The position numbers and the translations under genes are program-made. Shown in pieces: positions 12,683 to 24,299 of a stretch of 64,000 bases of DNA. Each line of letters starts with the position of its first letter. The first letter of the stretch is position 1. The notes under the pieces are model-generated. The model was not told where the DNA came from. It saw only the letters and a program-made list of their open reading frames with translations, and searched no databases. The DNA is from Canna indica (Eukaryota > Streptophyta > Magnoliopsida > Zingiberales > Cannaceae), in contig CP136892.1 in NCBI GenBank assembly GCA_034359265.1, positions 82,452,001-82,516,000 of the forward strand. The letters run 5' to 3'.

Positions 12683-14930
12683 GCTTAGCAAAGAAAATAA
12701 TGAATAAACTAGACATGCAAATTGAAACTTAAGAACCATTACAAACCCTGGTTAACTGTATCTGATCTAAATGGAGAAAGCTATTAGATAGATAGAACAA
12801 ATCACCCAATTAAGAATCTTCTCCGCTGCCTTAGGCTTTACTCGAGCAATCTGTTGCAGTCCTTTTACCTTTTTGACTATTGTTATCCTCACAATGCCCA
12901 ATGAGACATGCCCATGTAATCCAACTCCTTTATTCTTCATCACTAGATTTGTTTTTAAGAATTCACAGAAAGTAGTTGATGGATTCTCTCACTTCTCGAC
13001 GTGCATCCATGTGACATCTCCTCATCCAATTATATGTGCATCGCAGGGTTTGGTGAACTCCACTGACATAAACTAATATTAAGCACACAAAGAACCTTTC
13101 CCTGCTTCAACTTTCTCTGCGCTGTTGACGTACGTATGAATTCATCCATCTGGATATAATTAACACCATCACTCTCCCTCTCAAGTTCTTACTTGGAAAT
13201 CTGCCCACTGCATTTTGTACCTGTCACTTTTCCCGATGAGACTCGAGTACTATAACAGGTTTATCAAGCAAAGCTTTCAGCTTTTTGGTCCTCGCCAAGT
13301 TTGGCAGCACACATTGGTCATTGATTGTCAAATGATACAAGTCATTCCCTATGGAGGCAGGCATTAAAGATTGAGAAGAATCAAATGGGAATATATTGGT
13401 GAGTAGGAGAGGCTCTAGAATGCCTACGTTGCATATCTAAGGTTCCGATCGATCCTTTACCACTGCAAAATGTAATAAATGGAGAAAGGGAGAATCTGAG
13501 CCTATTGGCGGACGAATTAGAATAGTCGGCTGATTTGCCAGTACACCTTCCGCCAAAATGCTCATTCCCTGCTTTGTTGTCTTCTTCCCTCGCCAAAAAT
13601 TAATTCACCATGCTCATCATTGTGATCCATTTCTTCTCTCTTCCTCTCGCTCTAAAGTTGCACCGTTTATCCATACAGTTACCTACCAAGTGACAAGTCA
13701 TTTGCGCCAATTATTTTCTCCTTTCACTTTCATGCTTTCATGCTTTCCCTCTTTCCTTCTTCTTCTTCTTCATCCTTTATTTATTTATGTAGAGAGGAAG
13801 AGATGCAGATGGAGAAGGGGATGATTTACAGATGATTAGACATATCTAAACGATAACATATTTTAAGACCCCAATCAACTTGAACTGAGATCTTCAAGTT
13901 TGTCGGTCATCCATTAATTCGTTCCCCTGTGACCAAGCAAACCACTAAACCAGATGATTATGCAGCTTAAGAAGATGAGATTGCCTGGAAGCTTCCCCGA
14001 TCGACTTGCAGAAAGAATATCTGTGGAGAATGCTTCTGCAATCGCTTTAAAACTTGCCACACATTTTAGATTTAGAATGACCAAATCATTAGCCTTTTCT
14101 AGATTTTGTGGATCTCATGTCCTTCTCCATTTCACTGGTTGAAGAAGAATGGTTTCACATATACTTGCATGCATGATGTTAATTATTACCACACAATTCA
14201 GCATGCAAATTGACCATTCTCCTTAACAAGATGCAAACACAAGTTGCAGTTACAGCTTGTGCAATACGATGAGCAAAAGCAAAGATTGAATGCCATGAGA
14301 ACCTTAACCGGCAATCTTTGCTGCATAGGAATGCAGCAGCCAAAGTGGAAAAAGAAAGGCCCTTATTAGTGTAAGCAGAGCATCTTGACCACCAGCTTAT
14401 TCTTGCCCTCTTCTTCCTCGTCACACACTCCCAAGTCTTTTCAAATTTCCATGCACGCACGCGCTGCCGACAACATTTAAGCATTGATATTAATAATACA
14501 TACTCAGCCATTCTCAAATCACATTGAAGGGGAGTGTCCTTGAACTTGAACTGAAGTCATTTGCCCTGATGTCATTTTGTCAAACACTTAATAGGGGGCC
14601 CAGAGAATCCCCCAAAGGCCAAAGCAAAAGCTATTTGGTGCTTACTTACTTGCCCCATGAGCTTACAACTCCCCTTATTCCAGCATGAGGAAAAATCTGA
14701 GAGCCATTTGGAGGAGGCAGGTCAAAAGGCAGTTCACTTTCTTGTTCACTATTATGTATCATCATCATCATCATCACTCACTCGCTCATTAAATCCAAGA
14801 GGGGATCCAGATCGAGAGAATAATACCACCTGATGATTTTATTCACCTTGCACCAATTTTTTTTTTCATTCATATCAATCCACATTATCCTTTATAGATT
14901 AAACATAGATTCCGGGACCATCATTAGCCT
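10076..14930. other. Long intergenic region between the transporter and FT genes
   Basis: It holds the transporter 3' UTR at its start. Several short open frames (for example at 11218-11556 and 13381-13596) lack splice context, family motifs and codon character, and I do not call them genes. A (CT)n(TA)n microsatellite lies at about 12643-12682. The last 400 bases before 14930 are the proximal FT promoter, including a (CAT)n run at about 14757-14776. I recognise no RNA gene. Confidence 0.55.
12643..12682. repeat. Compound microsatellite (CT)n(TA)n
   Basis: An uninterrupted CT run of about 26 bases is followed directly by a TA run. It is a simple repeat in intergenic DNA. Confidence 0.9.
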
Positions 14931-14932
14931 TC

Positions 14933-14940
14933 TATATAAA
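14933..14940 (+). promoter_or_regulatory. TATA box of the FT gene
   Basis: TATATAAA lies 105 bases upstream of the start codon at 15045. Plant transcription normally starts about 25-35 bases downstream of a TATA box, which predicts a start near 14965-14975 and a 5' UTR of about 75 bases. The last A of the box is also the first base of an in-frame ATG at 14940. That ATG would then lie upstream of the transcript. Confidence 0.6.
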
Positions 14941-15044
14941 TGGCTGATCCCTCCTCTTGCATTGCCATCAAGCCATTGCTAAAAAGCTCCAGTGAGCTCT
15001 CTGTCAATCTTAAGCCTCTTGTATCAAGCATTTTGCTGGTGATC

Positions 15045-16151
15045 ATGTCAAGGGATCCGCTCGTCGTCGGCAATGTTGTGGGTGATGTGTTGGACCCATT
15101 TGTGAGGTCTGCTTCACTCAGGGTGGTCTACAACAATAAGGAGCTCACCAATGGGTCTGAGCTCAAGCCTTCTGCTGTAGCCAATGAGCCCCGGATCGAA
15201 ATCCACGGACGCGATATGAGGACTCTCTACACACTAGTAAGTACTTTGGTTTGTCCCAAAAGCTTAAGCTGTTAAGAAAGTGCAATATGAGGACCCCTTA
15301 CTTGTAAGTACTCGCACTATCCGAAAAGTTTAAGTCGTTAGGAAAGCGCCCATTTGTACACATATGTTTGATCAAGTTCAATTCTACTTCAAACTCAATT
15401 CCAATTGGAGCAAGTTAGAATCAAGAAAATATCCAAAGTAGTTTGTCCACTAGTGGTTGAGCTAAAGGACAGTAGCCAAGGAATCTTCATATGAGTCTGA
15501 GATCACTGTTGAAGCTTTTCTGCTGTCTTTCGATTGATAGGATTCTTTTGACTAGATAGGTTCTCTTGTACCTCAATCTCTCTTCATGTGAAGAAATCCA
15601 CACTTTTTCTTCTTCTTCTTCCTACTTTGTTTGACAAAAATAGGTTCTAGGAAATACCTAGCGAATAGCAATCTAAAGGTCAATTTTCACCTGAACCATG
15701 AATTATTCTCTGCCATGCTATCCTATTTGTGTGATAGAAACTTCATCCAAGATAACTAAGAATAACAATATTCTGTGCTTATCTGCTAGAATAAGCTTTC
15801 ATTTTGGTTCATGATTAAGGCTATACATTCTTCGTATCAACCCGAAAAACTTTTGGTTCGATTTAGTTTCTTTTAAAATGAAAAAAAAATGAAGTTAAAA
15901 AGGCCTAATTAGTATATATCCACTATTATGATAATTCAGTACCACTTTTGTTTGTAAAATTATTAGAAAAAAGTTAACCTTTAACTAACTCGGTTTGATT
16001 CGGTTCGATTTAGTTTGGTTTGGGTTAAAAAATACAAGTCCTTTTGATAACATGATGAATTGATGATCTTACATATTATGTTAAGGTGATGGTGGACCCT
16101 GATTCACCAAGTCCCAGCAACCCAACGAAAAGGGAGTACCTGCATTGGTAA

Positions 16152-16197
<46 letters not shown>

Positions 16198-16870
16198 TTT
16201 TGAAAATAAAAAATTGCATGATATTGATAAGAAAAATTTATATTAAAAAAAATCCTCAGAGAATTTTCCTAGGCCTATGAGCATAATTACAATCTGTGTC
16301 TTCTTGTTTCAGGTTGGTGACAGATATCCCGGAAACAACAAATGCCACTTATGGTGAGTAGTAATACAAGAATTTTAACCACCACAATTTTATTTTTTTA
16401 TTCAACAAATACTGTACAGAATACTTGTATCATTTTTAATAACATAATAAAGTTTAACCACCCGGGGTACGGCCCATTACCACCTCTAATTCAAATTCTA
16501 ACTTAATAAAGTTTTATTCGCACAGTTACTATGGCTTCCAGCCTTTTTTTTTTCTTACAGAGGATATATATGTCCACTTATATTATTGCATAGCAAAAAA
16601 GATTGATTTTCATGGTTATCAGATATTCCTTTTTCAGGAAATGAGATTGTGGCCTACGAGAATCCGCGACCAACGGCAGGGATCCATCGGTTTGTGTTTG
16701 TTCTGTTCCGGCAATCCGCTCGGCAAACGATTTATGCACCGGGGTGGCGGCAAAACTTCAGCACGAGAGATTTTGCAGCGGTTTATAACCTCGGGGAACC
16801 TGTTGCTGCAATGTTCTTCAATTGCCAGAGGGAGAATGGATGTGGTGGAAGGAGGTATACAAAATGTTAA
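15045..16870 (+). CDS. FT: FLOWERING LOCUS T-like protein (florigen, PEBP family)
   Basis: Four exons (15045-15236, 16086-16147, 16313-16353, 16638-16870) give 175 residues, the same length as Arabidopsis FT. The 62- and 41-base middle exons are diagnostic of the FT/TFL1 gene structure. It is FT-type, not TFL1-type: Tyr82 (in REYLHW, FT Tyr85) and Gln137 (in GWRQNF, FT Gln140) are present, with Trp135 and Asn149. The anion-pocket motifs [10 protein letters not shown] and GIHR are intact. Residues equivalent to the 14-3-3-binding Arg62, Pro94 and Arg130 are kept (Arg59, Pro91, Arg127); the equivalent of Phe101 is Tyr98. FT proteins move from leaf phloem to the shoot apex and promote flowering with FD-type bZIP factors. 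I start at 15045 because it gives the canonical N-terminus (MSRDPLVVG); an in-frame ATG at 14940 overlaps the TATA box. The tail after GGRR reads YTKC; an alternative fifth exon is discussed in the findings. Confidence 0.95.
16153..16195. repeat. (AT)n microsatellite at the start of FT intron 2
   Basis: The TA run begins six bases after the exon 2 donor (GTAAGT at 16148), inside a 165-base intron. Its length makes it likely to be polymorphic. Confidence 0.9.
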
Positions 16871-17309
16871 TTTGTTACAATAATTATATGTTAATATCAA
16901 GCTTTAAAACACTGTGTATAATATTACATAAGTGATTTTTCAAACTAATTAATATGACTGAGAATTAAAAAAGGAAAAAAATGATATATAATCAATTAAA
17001 GAGTACTAACTCAATTTGTATTTGATGAATTGAAAGGTACCAAGCTGTCAGTGGATGGATGTGATGGGCTTCCTTCTACAATTGTTTGAGAGTAATTGAG
17101 TGCTGCAATACAAAATGGATTGCATATTTGATTACTATATATATATATATATATGACTATATTAGATATGTGTACTCTAATTAAAGCTTAATTACCTAAA
17201 TATATAGTTGCTGTACAAGTGTGTTTTACTCTCCTAGTAACTCTCTTCAAACTTTGTATCTGTACGCAATTGAATCAAATGAAGAATCAATGTTGTTGAT
17301 TTTATGCAA

Positions 17310-17943
17310 GGGAAAAAGGTATTAAAATGTTCTTACGTTTCCACCGGAGTACTAAAATATCTATATCGTTTGTTTTGGAGCTAAAATGACCCCTGAAATT
17401 ATTAAAAATGGTTCAAAAATGACACCCAAGTTAACTTCTGTTAACTGACACTTAACGTGGATGATGTGTATGCTGATTGGGATGTTATCTTTACATGTGG
17501 CACACATGCAAAAAATAACTTGTCATGCAAGCGACATGTAAGATGCCACATAAGCTTGGTCCCACCACTATTTTTTTTTCATCTCTTCTCAACGGTATTA
17601 AACTCTAACTCACAATCTCTGCAACTCTATCTCTCTCGCTACCTATATCTCGAGAGGTAAAAAAAGCCGAGAAAAATTAGTGGTGGGACCCCTTGCTGAT
17701 GTGTCATGTGACGTGTTGCTAATGTGGCAAGTCTTGGTCTGTATGTGCGCCACGTGTCCCAGTCACCATTCCTACTCATCAACCACGTCGATCAGCTCTA
17801 TTATCCCTCCATTGATGTCATTTACCTATAGGATCATTTATGTATTGAATTCCATTATGTAAGGGGTATTTTTTATTTAAAAAATTTTAGAAACATTTTA
17901 GTGCCTGTGAGAAAATATTATGAGCATTTTAATATCTTTTCCC
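17310..17943. mobile_element. Mutator-like MITE downstream of FT
   Basis: The ends are inverted repeats: the left starts GGGAAAAAGGTATTAAAATG and the right, reverse-complemented, starts GGGAAAAGATATTAAAATG. Similarity then fades within about 50-60 bases. The flanks tttatgcaa (17301-17309) and tttatataa (17944-17952) match at 7 of 9 positions, as expected for a decayed 9-bp Mutator target duplication. It has no coding capacity. Confidence 0.6.
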
Positions 17944-19055
17944 TTTATATAATTATTCTCGTTGATCATTAACAAAAAAAAATGTTGGAATGGGAAAGTC
18001 CTGGTCAATGCTAACCTGTTAAATAGATGATTAGAGAGTATTTAGGCAGTAAATTAGTCATATAATCAGACCATGATTTGATTAAATAATTTGTATAATC
18101 AAACTTAGACTATTTTCCTAGTTAATAGTTTAAGCTTTAGAATAATTAATGATCACCAAATCAAATCAAAACAATTTACGCTTTAGGATAAATGGTCACC
18201 ACTTATCCACTAAAAGGGTGGAGATTGAGTCTGATGCTAAAATGCTCAGAGATGCCAATCTCCTTGCACTTGGAGACATTAACTCTACTGTATCAAAAAA
18301 TTAAGGAGGTTTTGTTTGGGCGCAAAAGCCTGGCCTAGTTTGTAGCAAGCAAGATTCTTTATGTTCATGATGGCAAAGATAATTTACATCCTATTTACAC
18401 AATAGTCAACATGGAAGCAATTCAAATATAATACACTGTCAAAGTGCTTTTAGTCTTTTGCAAAAAAAGATGACATTTAATAAATGCATGCAAAAAGTGC
18501 TTTAATTTACTCCAAGATTTTGCTTTCTGAAAACCTCTTCTGCAAAGCCAATGATATATTTTTCAATAGTTGTTTCTTTAAAATAAGTTGCAAAACCTAA
18601 TGAACAATTAAGTTTATATCATGATTTAAAATCTCGGTATCGGTATATACAGGTATCGTACTGTACCGACAGAGGTACGGACCGGTATGAAAATACATAT
18701 CGATCGGGTTTTTTTTAAGAAATAACTCCAAGTCTCCAATAACACATAATTGATGAAGAAATACTTAAAATCAATATTCAAACGTCAAATACATTAATAC
18801 AATGTTTAAAATGCGGACGAATGACGTCCGTCGTACCCATACATATCTTGGGCTTCGGAACATACACGACTAAGGTCAACACCGTAGGTCTCTAATGCTC
18901 ATATTTGAAAAATTTTCCATGACATAATGCCTTGGTATCCATTATATCACATTGACATTAGTATTTTTTTGTTGGGATTCCAAGAACTAGACCATGTATC
19001 ATCAGTTAAGTATGTACTGGATACATAATAGATTGATTCATAAACCTCTTGCAAA

Positions 19056-19261
19056 CTACGTACTCAACATATCGTGATGGTAATCTTGCAAAGCTGTCAG
19101 TCCACCTCGACGCCAGCCTCTCTTCTCGTACACCCTCATCCCAGTTGATCCTCCGGTTCTAGCACCATGGTCCTCATCTTGGGTGGCATGATCGAAGTAT
19201 TGCTCATTTGTCAACAGATCAACAAGTGCCAGTGTTAATGGCACGACAGTGTCTTCTCCAC

Positions 19262-19331
<70 letters not shown>

Positions 19332-22105
19332 TCCTCTGTCTTGTGTGTTGCTACTGCTATGAATGGAGGGCTCGTCTTCTTCGTCCTCTTCTGCTTCTGC
19401 AATCGCATCCAAATGATCAATTGATTGTTTACCTTTGGCTTTGCCTTTTGCCTTTGAAGGTGTTGCCTTCTTTTTTCCCTTTGATTGGGAAGATGGAAAG
19501 TCTAATTCGGATCAGCGTCTTGCTTGTTGAATTCGTTGAGAGTCTAAGGGAGTAATGGTCATGTCTTCTTGTTGGCTCTCAGACTCAAGTGCATCAGATA
19601 TAATTGGTGAATGACGAGGTGGTTCTCCTGGTTCATCAAAAAGAGGCTGGTCGCTCTCCATTGCACTCCACCAATCAATTATCGGGTCTGCATCGTCTTG
19701 GACGAACTCGATATCGAATGGATCTACATGTTGAATATATTTATCTTTGTTTTGTAATGCCCGCAATCGAAGCCGCATGTTGTAATGAACGTATACTAGC
19801 TTCTCTAATTGAGCATATGAAAGTCGGTTGCGCGGCTTGGTATGAATCAAGGCGAAGGTCGACCAATTTCTCTCACATCTACTTGATGATGTGGTTTGCG
19901 AGAGGATGTGTGTTGCAATCTTTCGAAGAGTTGGAGCTTCGGTTCCAAATTACAACCATCATTCAACTGCAATAGATTTAAAATTAACATTAGTAACGAG
20001 ATTACCAATTTTATCATTAATAAATAAATTGAAAAAAAATTATATCTACTTAGATCCATAGAATCTCAGCATGACATTGCAAATGGATCTCCGAAATTGC
20101 CACTTGAATCTCGAAAATATTTTGATTCATTTAGAGCTTGTGCCTCTTCTCTAGTTGATGCCGACATTCGTTGTATGACCTTGCGAAGTGGATATAACAA
20201 ATTATCCATTGTTCCAAGATAATATCAATATTGGTATGCGGAATTTAAATAATACCCTATAAAAAATTATAAGTTTAATAAGTAATTTAGCATAATGAAT
20301 TAAAATTAAATAAAAAATTACTCGCGATGTGTATGTCATAACCCATTTGATTCTCCCACCTCTGTGAGATAATGTCGATGAAGGGTTTATACTTTGTTGG
20401 AGAAATCATAACCCTTTTGATTTCTTCTTATGCTTGGTGGATGTAGTGGTAGATATGACCCATTTGAGGCATCTTTTCTATATCCACCTATCGTAGAACC
20501 TTGTACAATGATTATACGACGACGATTATCTCTGTGATGCAATCCCAAAAGCACGTATTGAGGACGTTCTTCTCTGTTTGCTTTCCATCAGTATTTTCGG
20601 CATATCTTAATGTAGATCATTCTTCACTTGTAAACATTAATTGAAGGCCCGCCTTACGTTGTTGGAGCGATCTTAATGCGATGAAGTTTGTTGCAAAATG
20701 AGTCGCTCCTGCTCGAAGAATTTTACCTAAAATATGGAATTATTATTAGTAATTATCACATAAACTAATTAATAAATAAATACTATAAATTATTTTTTAA
20801 AAATACCTTCTGTAATTTATTGCGCCCTCTTCACTGTCGACTTCACCATCGGTATATCACTGATATCTTTCATCATTAGGTCTCTACAATGGGCTGCACA
20901 TGGAGTCCAACATATGTGAGGATAATCTTGTTCAATTATCTCACCTGTCTTTTTGAAATTGGCTCCATTATCGGTTACAACTTGAACAATGTTCTGAGAT
21001 CCAATCTCATCGATCATGTCCTTCATCAACTTCGAAATATAGTAGGCGTCATGGATTTCATCAGAAGAGTTAACCGAGTTGTGATAAACAACCCTCCTGT
21101 TCCAATAAATGAGGAAGTTGATGATGCTCCTCTGAGTTGGCCCGGTCCAACTATCGCACATTAAACTGCATCCGTAGTCCATCCATTGTCGCTTTATTCC
21201 GTCGATCCATTGTTTTATTTCATTGACCTCTTCTTCAAGGTAAGATCCTAAAATTTCATATGAAGTTGGAAAGGCAATACCTGGGCCTACCTTTTGGATT
21301 GTAGACATCATAGTTCGGTAGTATGGGTTGTTGGCTGCATTTGCGAGAATCTGGCTGAAGTGGAACCATTTGGAGATGACTTTCCCCAACTCCCACTTCT
21401 TCGTCTTGACCTAAGCATCCTCTATACGCGGTTGCTTTGCTGATGAAGGAGGAAATGTCCTGAGATCAATATCAGAAACATCAACATTAGTTTTCCTACA
21501 ACTTGCTCCGAGGTTTGTGAAGAATCCACGAATTCCTCCTCTGCTGCCTCATCTGCTCTGAGTTTAAGGTGCTCTCATGCTAGAACTCCGACCAATATAA
21601 GGACCGGAGGGAATTGGACCGCTTCGGTCCATTGCTCCGACAGCCGAAGTTGAGTCGACGCTGCTTATGCCACCGTTGCCACTACCGCCGCCATATTCGA
21701 ATTGAGATCCGGGATAATACATTCGATCTCATTCGAATACAGCATGCTCCAATGAAGCTCGGATGCCGAGTTCAAGTTTTGGATCCTCGTCGTAATCGCC
21801 ACCTCGAGCCTCATAATGGCCACAGCTGACATCTTGGGTAGCTCGTCGGTCGAACTCGGCTTGTTAAGCTGCATTCTTAAGATGTTGCTCCTTCTTGTTG
21901 TTGAGTTGCGCTTTGAACATCTTTCGGACTTCGGACGATACTTTGGGGTAATTGACGACGTTGCCATATCCTCCGGCCAAGTGTTGCTTCAATCGAGTAA
22001 TGCCTCCACCATGTGAAATCATATCACAGTGGAGGCATTGCCAGTGATGAGCCTTCTCCAACCGACGATCGTGTTACCATGCGGGGTCGGCTTGAGATTT
22101 TGGTG
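19056..22105 (-). pseudogene. Broken BED/DUF659 hAT transposase (copy 1)
   Basis: In coding order: a BED-type finger region at 21864-22061 (Cys-x2-Cys, then His, but the last ligand Cys seen in copy 2 is Tyr here); the DUF659 core at 20817-21389 with CDSWTG, VTDNGANF and PCAAHC, matching the first two acidic positions and the Cys/His region of hAT transposases; then remains of the C-terminal dimerisation region (TREEAQALNESKYF near 20125-20170, LSYAQLEKLVYVHY near 19780-19830). Past that come a Lys-rich linker and an acidic tail with a long Asp run. Stops and frame changes separate the pieces, so it is not functional as read. hAT transposases cut and paste DNA at the element ends. Confidence 0.8.
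19269..19330. repeat. (ATC)n trinucleotide expansion inside the hAT transposase tail
   Basis: There are about 20 ATC units. In the transposase frame (minus strand) they are GAT codons and encode a run of about 21 Asp. The equivalent site in copy 2 (near 47429-47440) has only three to four GAT codons, so the run expanded in this copy. Confidence 0.9.
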
Positions 22106-22146
22106 TCATTTCGACAGAATTTCGACGTGAAAATTAATATAAAAAA

Positions 22147-22148
<2 letters not shown>

Positions 22149-22182
<34 letters not shown>
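22149..22182. repeat. (GA)n microsatellite in the hAT copy 1 leader
   Basis: A simple GA run of about 34 bases just upstream of the transposase start region on the minus strand. It is absent from copy 2 at the equivalent place, where a short pyrimidine stretch occurs instead. Confidence 0.85.
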
Positions 22183-22186
<4 letters not shown>

Positions 22187-22644
22187 AGAAAGATTGAGAG
22201 AGATTGATAGAGATTGAGAGTTTAGATGAGTAGAGAAATGAGTGAGGGTGAAAGGAGTATTTTGGGGGCTTTATATAACCCCTAAAATAAGCCAAACTCG
22301 GCCTCAAACGGCTTTATACTGTTCATCATACCGAGCGGTATACCGCCCGGTATGCACATAATACCGCCCAAACCGGGCGGTATTAAACGAAACCAGGTGG
22401 CCGACAGTCTTGTCGGGCTGTCGGCCACCCGTTGCCAACGGGCTTGAGCGTCGTTGGGTGGCCCAACGGCTCTAAGGCATCATACTGCCCATACTGGACG
22501 GTATATGATAAATACCGCCTGGTATGATCGAGATACTCGATATTTATCAAATACCAGATATATCGTATATCAAAAACTCAAAATATCGGTAAATACCGGG
22601 CATACCGCTCGGTACGGTACAAAATTTCAAACCATTGTCCATAT

Positions 22645-23489
22645 AAACACAGCCTAGTTACACCTAGACATAATATTCACATCAAAGTACATTCAAATAT
22701 ATCAAAAATAAATCAAAACAATGGAGTGTCAAAAAAATATCATGTCTCATTGTCTTGTCATGGTTGAAGTAGTCTACTAGTGAACAAGGCTTGACAAAAG
22801 TTGATAGGGGCTGTGTTCAGAGTTATGTAGACACAAATAATTCATGATACTTTTATAGAAATTCCTTGAACTAATTTAAATAGCTAATTAACAACCAATT
22901 TAAACTTAAAAATGGATTAATTGATCAATAACAAACAATAATTAAAAAATTGACAACTAAAAACAAAACAATAGGTTACGATAATTAATAACTATTAAAT
23001 AATATTTAAAGTTAACTAACAAGTAATTATATATTCTATTCATATTTAACATTTTAATAGTGCATGTATTAAGAATAAAATCAACATTTAACAACTAAGG
23101 TGTTTATTCCTAATTAATAATTTCAGTTAACAATGTACTAAAGTTTACCTAAAAATTTAACATTTAAAATTAATCCTACACTAAAAAATTGCCACTAAAC
23201 CCAAAATTTATCTAAAATTTGTAGAAGTGTACCCTGACTATATGAAAATTTTAAATGAAATATTTTTTTTTAAAAAATAAACTTATGTAAATACCATTGT
23301 CCATCATCAATTGTGGCAACATGCTGAAGTTGGGGCGATGACGATGATAGTCGATTGTTTTATCTGCTTGATCAAGGATGATAGTCGGTCGGGGTGGTGA
23401 TGACAACAATGAGCTCAATGACGACCTAAGCACAAGTGACAATCGAGGGGTAGTCGATGGGGACACAAGGCAGTATAGGATGCAAGAGA
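22645..23489. other. AT-rich spacer after hAT copy 1
   Basis: No gene is visible. The part 22860-23270 is strongly AT-rich with many ttaa and aacaa motifs. The open frames at 23251-23697 run into the following GC-rich repeat and do not look like protein-coding sequence. Confidence 0.45.
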
Positions 23490-24045
23490 GGATATATATA
23501 AAGAAATGGGTCGTGCTTGGGTCGGCCCAGGCCCGGCCACCACTCGAGTCGTGCTTGGCACGACACGGCCACTCAAAGGGGAGGCCCAGCTCGGGCTTGA
23601 GCCCGCCACTTCGGGCTCGGGCTGGGCTCGGGCCAGCCCGAATTATCAAAATATATTATTAAAAACTAACGATAAGACTCGAATTACTAACCTTTAGGCT
23701 TTTTGTAGTAAACTAACCACTACATCAAGAGTCTTTATATGTATATATACAATTTCATTAAATAAAGTAGTTACTTCTGAAATCCGGCACAAAAGACCAA
23801 GTGCGGACCAGGCTAGGCCTAGCGCCACCCAAGCCTAGCTGCGGGTGCAGGAGCAGGCCTGGCTAGGCCTAACCGGACCGGGCCCGTGCCGAGCACGGCC
23901 GACATGCCCAAGGGGTGAGCCCAGCCTGCCCCTTGGGCACAAGCGAGTCGTGCTCGGACCGAAATTCTTCAAGTCAGGTCAGGCACGACCCAAAGTCGGG
24001 CCAAGCCCGTGCTGTCCATGGGCAGGCCCGACCCATTGCCACCTC
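23490..24045. repeat. GC-rich dispersed repeat fragment (GGGCCGGGC-type)
   Basis: Two GC-rich blocks (about 23500-23640 and 23800-24045) of gggct/cgggc/gcccg words flank an AT-rich middle. The right end, reverse-complemented, reads TTAGAGGTGGCAATGGGTC, the usual start of a class of plant hAT non-autonomous elements. A matching left end is missing. The open frames here are repeat translations, not genes. Confidence 0.5.
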
Positions 24046-24059
24046 TAAGCAAAATAAGA

Positions 24060-24299
24060 TCACCACAATTTAATTATAATGATTTTTGGAATATTCGCGA
24101 ATAACTGATAACCAAAACTGAAATGACTGCTTTCGATTACCAATTATCAACGAACCAATAATCAAAATCGAATCAAATTTAATCATTTTTTATATTCTCT
24201 AACCACAACTGAAATCGAACTGCAAATTCACTATTTAAACCGAATTTTATGATTTGATTAACCGATTAAGCGCGGTTAACCGGTTCAATTGCCACCCCT
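24060..24299. repeat. hAT-type MITE fragment (AACCGGTT-type end)
   Basis: The right end, reverse-complemented, starts TTAGGGGTGGCAATTGAACC and continues through GGTTAACCG, a layout common in plant hAT MITEs. The left border could not be fixed, so no target duplication is claimed. Confidence 0.4.

Larger units (their letters stand above)
18620..22636 (-). mobile_element. hAT transposon copy 1 (4.0 kb, decayed, formerly autonomous)
   Basis: The ends are catgatttaaaatct on the left and, reverse-complemented on the right, aatggtttgaaatttt. The flanks gtttatat (18612-18619) and gtccatat (22637-22644) match at 6 of 8, fitting an old 8-bp hAT target duplication. Both ends are rich in GGTA/TACC-type motifs. 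The interior encodes a BED zinc finger, a DUF659-type transposase core and an acidic tail on the minus strand. Copy 2 at 45727-48099 shares the same ends, order and proteins, which confirms the borders. Confidence 0.8.

Noticed and set aside
22454..22657. 67-codon frame near the end of hAT copy 1
   Set aside because: It lies in the subterminal repeat of the transposon and has the same GGTATA-type repeat composition.
23251..23697. Overlapping frames rich in Pro, Ala and Arg on both strands
   Set aside because: They fall in the GGGCCGGG-type repeat fragment and have no conserved domain.
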